Shown here: positions 47,324 through 51,006 of the stretch, piece after piece | Layout: each line of letters opens with the position of its first letter | Position numbering within the stretch: the first letter of the stretch is position 1 | From: DASUBV01 sp035763085 | Lineage (GTDB): Bacteria > Actinomycetota > Actinomycetes > Streptosporangiales > Streptosporangiaceae | Assembly: GCA_035763085.1 (NCBI GenBank) | Contig: DASUBV010000340.1 | Span: 1-51,006 of the forward strand | Reading direction: 5' to 3' | Length of the DNA stretch: 51,006 nucleotides | The notes under the pieces: model-generated | Told to the model about the DNA's origin: nothing | Databases searched by the model: none | What the model saw: only the letters and a program-made list of their open reading frames with translations | Translations under genes and position numbers: made by a program

Positions 47324-48964
47324 TCACAAGCCCAGGGCGGCGGCCACGATGGCCCTGGCCTCGTCCTGGATCTGCGCCAGGTGCTCCGGGCCGCGGAACG
47401 ACTCGGCGTACAGCTTGTAGACGTCCTCGGTGCCCGACGGGCGGGCGGCGAACCAGCCGGACGAGGTCACGACCTTGAGCCCGCCGATCGGCGCGCCGTT
47501 GCCGGGCGCGGTGGTCAGCGCCGCGGTGATCTTCTCGCCCGCCAGCTCATCCGCGGTGACCTGGTCGGGCGACAGCCGGGCCAGCGCGGCCTTCTGCTCG
47601 CGGGTGGCCGCGGTGTCGATGCGGGCATAGGCGGGTGCGCCGTACCTCTCGGTGAGGCTCGCGTACAGCTCCGATGGCGACCGTCCGGTCACGGCCCGGA
47701 TCTCCGAGGCCAGCAGCGCCAGGATGATGCCGTCCTTGTCGGTGGTCCAGACCGATCCGTCGCGCTGCAGGAACGAGGCTCCGGCGCTCTCCTCGCCGCC
47801 GAAGCCGACCGAGCCGTCCAGCAGGCCGGGCACGAACCACTTGAACCCGACCGGCACCTCCAGCAGGTCGCGGCCCAGGCCCTCGGTGACCCGGTCAATC
47901 ATCGAGGAGCTGACCAGCGTCTTGCCCACCGCCGCGGCGGCCGGCCAGCCGGGCCGGCTGGCGTACAGGTACTCGATGGCGACAGCCAGGTAGTGGTTGG
48001 GGTTGAGCAGTCCCCCGTCGGGCGTCACGATGCCGTGCCGGTCGGCGTCGGTGTCGTTGCCGGTCGCGATCATGAACTCGCGCTGACGGGCGATCAGGCT
48101 GGCCATGGCCGACGGCGAGGAGCAGTCCATCCGGATCTTGCCGTCCCAGTCCAGCGTCATGAACCGGAAGGTGGCGTCCACGCCCGGGTTGACGACCGTC
48201 AGGTCCAGCCCGTGGCGGCCGGCGATCTCGCCCCAGTAGGCGACGCTGGCCCCGCCTAGCGGATCGGCGCCGATGCGCACCCCGGCCGACTTGATCGCGG
48301 CCAGGTCGACGACCTGGTCCAGGGCGGACACATAAGCGTCCAGGAAGTCGAACCGGCCGGTCGTCTCGGCCGCGACGGCCCTCGCGAACGGGATGCGGCG
48401 GACGCCTGCCAGCCCGGCGGCGAGCAGCTCATTGGCCCGGTCCTGGATCCACGTGGTGATCTCGGTGCCGGCCGGGCCGCCGTCGGGCGGGTTGTACTTG
48501 AAGCCGCCATCGGCGGGCGGGTTGTGCGAGGGGGTGACCACCACGCCGTCGGCGCGGTGCGCCGGCCCGGCGGCGTTGTGGGCCAGGATGGCGCGCGACA
48601 GCGCCGGCGTCGGCGTGTACCCGCCGCGGGCGTCCAGCAGCACGTTCACCCCGTTGGCGGCGAACACCTCCACGGCGCTGACCGTGGCCGGCTCGGACAG
48701 CGCGTGGGTGTCGGCCCCCAGGTACAGCGGCCCGTCGATGCCGTGGGCGGCCCGGTACTCGCAGATCGCCTGCGACGTGGCCACGATGTGGTCCTCGTTG
48801 AAGGTGGCGGTGAATGCCGACCCGCGGTGGCCGGAGGTGCCGAACGACACGCGCTGGCCGGGCTCGGCCGGGTCGGGATGCACGGTGTAGTAGGCGGTGA
48901 CCAGCTTGGCCACGTCCACGAGATCCTCGGCGGCAGCGGGCTGGCCCGCGCGCGGACTAGTCAT
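47324..48964 (-). CDS. pgm: Phosphoglucomutase (alpha-D-glucose-specific)
   Basis: A 546-residue enzyme that interconverts glucose 1-phosphate and glucose 6-phosphate, linking glycogen and cell-wall precursors to glycolysis. FGTSGHRGS lies at 41-49. The phosphoserine loop is VVTPSHNPP with S146. The metal loop is TDADRHG, the sugar-specificity loop is GGEESAGASF and the phosphate-binding SGTEDVYK is near the C terminus. Full family length. It is divergent from lysA across 257 bases. Confidence 0.95.
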   Translation of the reverse strand: MTSPRAGQPAAAEDLVDVAKLVTAYYTVHPDPAEPGQRVSFGTSGHRGSAFTATFNEDHIVATSQAICEYRAAHGIDGPLYLGADTHALSEPATVSAVEVFAANGVNVLLDARGGYTPTPALSRAILAHNAAGPAHRADGVVVTPSHNPPADGGFKYNPPDGGPAGTEITTWIQDRANELLAAGLAGVRRIPFARAVAAETTGRFDFLDAYVSALDQVVDLAAIKSAGVRIGADPLGGASVAYWGEIAGRHGLDLTVVNPGVDATFRFMTLDWDGKIRMDCSSPSAMASLIARQREFMIATGNDTDADRHGIVTPDGGLLNPNHYLAVAIEYLYASRPGWPAAAAVGKTLVSSSMIDRVTEGLGRDLLEVPVGFKWFVPGLLDGSVGFGGEESAGASFLQRDGSVWTTDKDGIILALLASEIRAVTGRSPSELYASLTERYGAPAYARIDTAATREQKAALARLSPDQVTADELAGEKITAALTTAPGNGAPIGGLKVVTSSGWFAARPSGTEDVYKLYAESFRGPEHLAQIQDEARAIVAAALGL

Positions 48965-49221
48965 GTCTTCATCCTGGCATGCCCGGGCCGCCTGGCCTGC
49001 GCGGCGCGGGGCGTGCCGCCCGGCTCGCCGGGCCAGCGGCCGGCCGCCCGTGCCGGGCCGGCCCCCCGGGCATACCGGGCAGGCATGCGGGCAGGGGCGG
49101 GGCGGGGACCTCGGCCCGCGCCCGGCGCCCGTTACGCTGGGGCGCCTTGCCGCAGGCCCGGCTGGCGGGCCGACCCCGGCGCGGGCCAGGACCGGACCGC
49201 GCCCGACCGAACGAGGCGGTC

Positions 49222-50646
49222 ATGACCTCTCACGAAGCCGGCGTCCTGCACTCGCCGGGATACGGCGCCGTGGCCACGGTGCCGGCCTGGCTGCGGCCGC
49301 CGGCCGACGTCAACGAATTGCTGCCGCAGCTATGGGCGCAGACAGTCCGGCGCAACGACGCGGGCGCCCTGGAGGCCGGCGGGGTCAGCGTGCGGGACCT
49401 GGCCGCCCGGCACGGCACCCCGGCCTACGTGCTGGACGAGGCCGACTTCCGGAGCCGGGCGGCGGCCTTCCGCGATGCCTTCGCCGGGGCCTTCGCCGGC
49501 CTGGGCGGCGCGGACGTGTACTACGCCGGGAAGGCCTTTGTCTGCACCGAGGTGGCGCGCTGGATCGCCGCCGACGGCCTGGGCCTGGACGTGTGCTCGG
49601 GCGGCGAGCTCGCCGTTGCGCTGCGCGGCGGCGTCCCGCCCGCGCGCATCGCGCTGCACGGCAACAACAAGTCCGACGCCGAGATCGAGCGGGCGCTGCG
49701 GGCCGGGATCGGGCGCGTGGTGGTCGACTCGCTGCCGGAGATCGGCCGGCTGGCCGACGCCGCCGGGCGGCTCGGCGTGCGCGCGCCGGTGCTGCTGCGG
49801 GTGACCGTCGGGGTCGAGGCGCACACCCACGAGTACATCGCCACGGCGCACGAGGACCAGAAGTTCGGGATCTCGATGTCCAACGGCGAGGCGGCGCAGG
49901 CCGTCCGGCAGGCGCTGGCCCGGCCTGAGCTGGACGTGCGCGGGCTGCACTCGCACATCGGGTCGCAGATCTTCGACACCGGCGGCTTCGAGGTCTCCGC
50001 CCGCCGGCTGCTGCGGCTGCACGCCCAGGTCAGCCAGGAGGCCGGCCGGGAGCTGCCCGAGCTGGGCCTGGGCGGCGGCTTCGGCGTCGCCTACACCAGC
50101 CAGCACGACCCACTGCCGCCGCGTGAGCTGGCGGACGGCCTGGCCGAGATCGTCAGCGCGGAGTGCCGGGCCGGGGGGCTGGCGGTGCCCCGGGTGTCGG
50201 TGGAGCCCGGCCGGGCGATCGCCGGCCCGAGCACCTTCACCCTCTACACCGCCGGGACCGTCAAGGACGTCGCGCTCGATCACGGCACCGCCCGCCGGTA
50301 CGTGGCGGTGGACGGCGGGATGAGCGACAACATCCGCACCGCCCTGTACGACGCGGACTACTCCTGCACCCTGGCCTCGCGGGTGTCGGCGGCCAGCGCG
50401 GTGCTGACCCGGGTCGTCGGCAAGCACTGCGAGAGCGGCGACGTCCTGGTCAAGGATGAGTTCCTGCCCTCGGACGTGACAGCCGGCGACCTGCTGGCCG
50501 TGCCCGGCACCGGAGCTTACTGCCGGAGCATGGCCAGCCAGTACAACCACGTGCCGCGCCCGCCGGTCATCGCGGTCCGGGACGGGGCGAGCCGGCCGGT
50601 GGTGCGCCGGGAAACCGAGGACGACCTGCTGGCCCTGGACCTGTGA
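49222..50646 (+). CDS. lysA: Diaminopimelate decarboxylase
   Basis: A 474-residue PLP enzyme that converts meso-diaminopimelate to L-lysine, the last step of lysine synthesis. The PLP lysine is K104 in YYAGKAF. HSHIGSQI, GLGGGFGVAY and VEPGRAI bind phosphate and cofactor. CESGD is the conserved active-site motif. YNHVPRPP lies near the C terminus. The start is MTSHEAG, behind GAGGCGG, and upstream in-frame codons are low-complexity. In actinobacteria argS and hom/thrC usually flank lysA. Here pgm lies upstream and the downstream gene is broken. Confidence 0.95.
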   Translation: MTSHEAGVLHSPGYGAVATVPAWLRPPADVNELLPQLWAQTVRRNDAGALEAGGVSVRDLAARHGTPAYVLDEADFRSRAAAFRDAFAGAFAGLGGADVYYAGKAFVCTEVARWIAADGLGLDVCSGGELAVALRGGVPPARIALHGNNKSDAEIERALRAGIGRVVVDSLPEIGRLADAAGRLGVRAPVLLRVTVGVEAHTHEYIATAHEDQKFGISMSNGEAAQAVRQALARPELDVRGLHSHIGSQIFDTGGFEVSARRLLRLHAQVSQEAGRELPELGLGGGFGVAYTSQHDPLPPRELADGLAEIVSAECRAGGLAVPRVSVEPGRAIAGPSTFTLYTAGTVKDVALDHGTARRYVAVDGGMSDNIRTALYDADYSCTLASRVSAASAVLTRVVGKHCESGDVLVKDEFLPSDVTAGDLLAVPGTGAYCRSMASQYNHVPRPPVIAVRDGASRPVVRRETEDDLLALDL

Positions 50647-50676
50647 CCAGGCCGCGGCCGTCCCCGGCGGCCCGGC

Positions 50677-50880
50677 TCAGCCCGACCGCGGATCCCAGCG
50701 GAGCCGGCGCAGCGCCACCACGGTCGCGAAGCTGCCCCAGGCCAGCAGGACGCTCAGCGCCTGCCAGTCGACGCCGGCGTGCTGGGCGAACGGCCCGAGC
50801 AGCGCCTGGTTGAACGGCTGGACGGGCAGCAGCCCGGCGAGCGTGTTCACCACGCCGGAGTGAATCGGGATATAGGCCAG
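50677..50880 (-). pseudogene. C-terminal fragment of an ABC-2-type permease
   Basis: About 68 residues remain: LAYIPIHSGVVNTLAGLLPVQP, then a hydrophobic WQALSVLLAWGSFATVVALRRLRWDPRSG end. This matches the last loop and helix of ABC-2 exporter permeases. The N-terminal five helices are missing. The frame continues into the next fragment's antisense with no homology, so the gene is cut at about 50880. It could be a real deletion remnant or an assembly artefact. Confidence 0.65.
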
Positions 50881-50883
50881 GAT

Positions 50884-51006
50884 GCCGGGCGGCTGTTCCT
50901 GTCCGAGGCCACCATCAAGGGCTACGTCTCGCGGATGCTGGACAAGCTCGGCTGCGCCAACCGCACCCAGGCTGGCCTGCTGGCCCACGAGGCGGGCCTG
51001 GTCAGC
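50884..51006 (+). pseudogene. C-terminal fragment of a LuxR-type response regulator
   Basis: AGRLFLSEATIKGYVSRMLDKL, then GCANRTQAGLLAHEAGLVS, is the recognition half of a LuxR/NarL helix-turn-helix. It is open to the right window edge. The receiver domain and the first HTH helix are missing on the left, where the sequence switches to the permease fragment. There is no start codon with a binding site. Confidence 0.75.

Noticed and set aside
1..51006. CRISPR arrays, insertion sequences, integrases, phage genes, rRNA, replication origin
   Set aside because: None was seen. The direct repeats present are short or degenerate and have no spacer structure, and there is no transposase-like gene.

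Overview
This is a contiguous stretch of very GC-rich DNA with the gene content of a filamentous-type actinobacterium. The markers are a type VII (ESX) secretion ATPase with WXG100 proteins, Lsr2, a DUF5709-type acidic protein, a zinc-type ribosomal protein L33 gene beside tRNA-Met(CAU) and two MaoC-type dehydratase genes, and a Streptomyces-style PHO box. The genus cannot be fixed from the sequence. Streptomycetes and Streptosporangiales relatives are both plausible.

Layout. 1-8.6 kb: type VII secretion locus. It has a WXG100 gene and a three-domain EccC ATPase on the plus strand. Convergent to them is a four-gene minus-strand operon: a WXG100 protein, a 439-residue putative secreted protein with a glycine-zipper C-terminal part, and two unknown proteins that overlap by GTGA. 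8.8-11.5 kb: prepilin peptidase, two MaoC-fold dehydratases, rpmG, tRNA-Met and a conserved small protein. 12-13.2 kb: LtrA-type membrane protein. 13.5-21 kb: apparent N-methylamine or amino-acid catabolic block, with L-serine dehydratase, an FAD oxidoreductase/GcvT fusion of the sarcosine or dimethylglycine dehydrogenase type, a choline-kinase-like protein, an APC permease and a HutC/UTRA-type GntR regulator. A GTCTAGAC palindrome lies in the divergent promoter region. 21-27.7 kb: EthD-like protein, glycogen-debranching-like enzyme, family 4 glycosyltransferase, zinc alcohol dehydrogenase and MGT-type glycosyltransferase. 27.7-32 kb: secreted acid phosphatase behind a three-repeat PHO box, a methyltransferase/TOPRIM pair, a PEP-mutase-family protein and a Lon-substrate-domain protein. 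32.2-36.9 kb: complete paaABCDE (phenylacetyl-CoA epoxidase) operon with overlapping genes, divergent from a TetR regulator across a large palindrome. No paaK, paaZ or paaFGH is present here. 36.9-43.5 kb: small Cys2His2 protein, DUF5709, NAD kinase, AAA ATPase, membrane acyltransferase with a long low-complexity tail, GNAT and Lsr2. 43.6-51 kb: proline iminopeptidase with an APC permease, a NarL-type response regulator, phosphoglucomutase and diaminopimelate decarboxylase. The last 120 bases carry a response-regulator fragment joined head-to-head to an ABC permease fragment. This looks like an assembly or amplification chimera.

Structural themes. A GC-rich palindromic repeat family is present both between genes (four units at 32.1-32.2 kb) and inserted in frame inside the alcohol dehydrogenase gene. 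An identical 19-mer stands at the 3' side of two minus-strand genes 25 kb apart and runs into a tandem repeat. Several intrinsic hairpins mark convergent gene ends. No IS element, integrase, CRISPR array, phage gene or rRNA was seen. All function calls come from reading motifs by eye. No database search was made.
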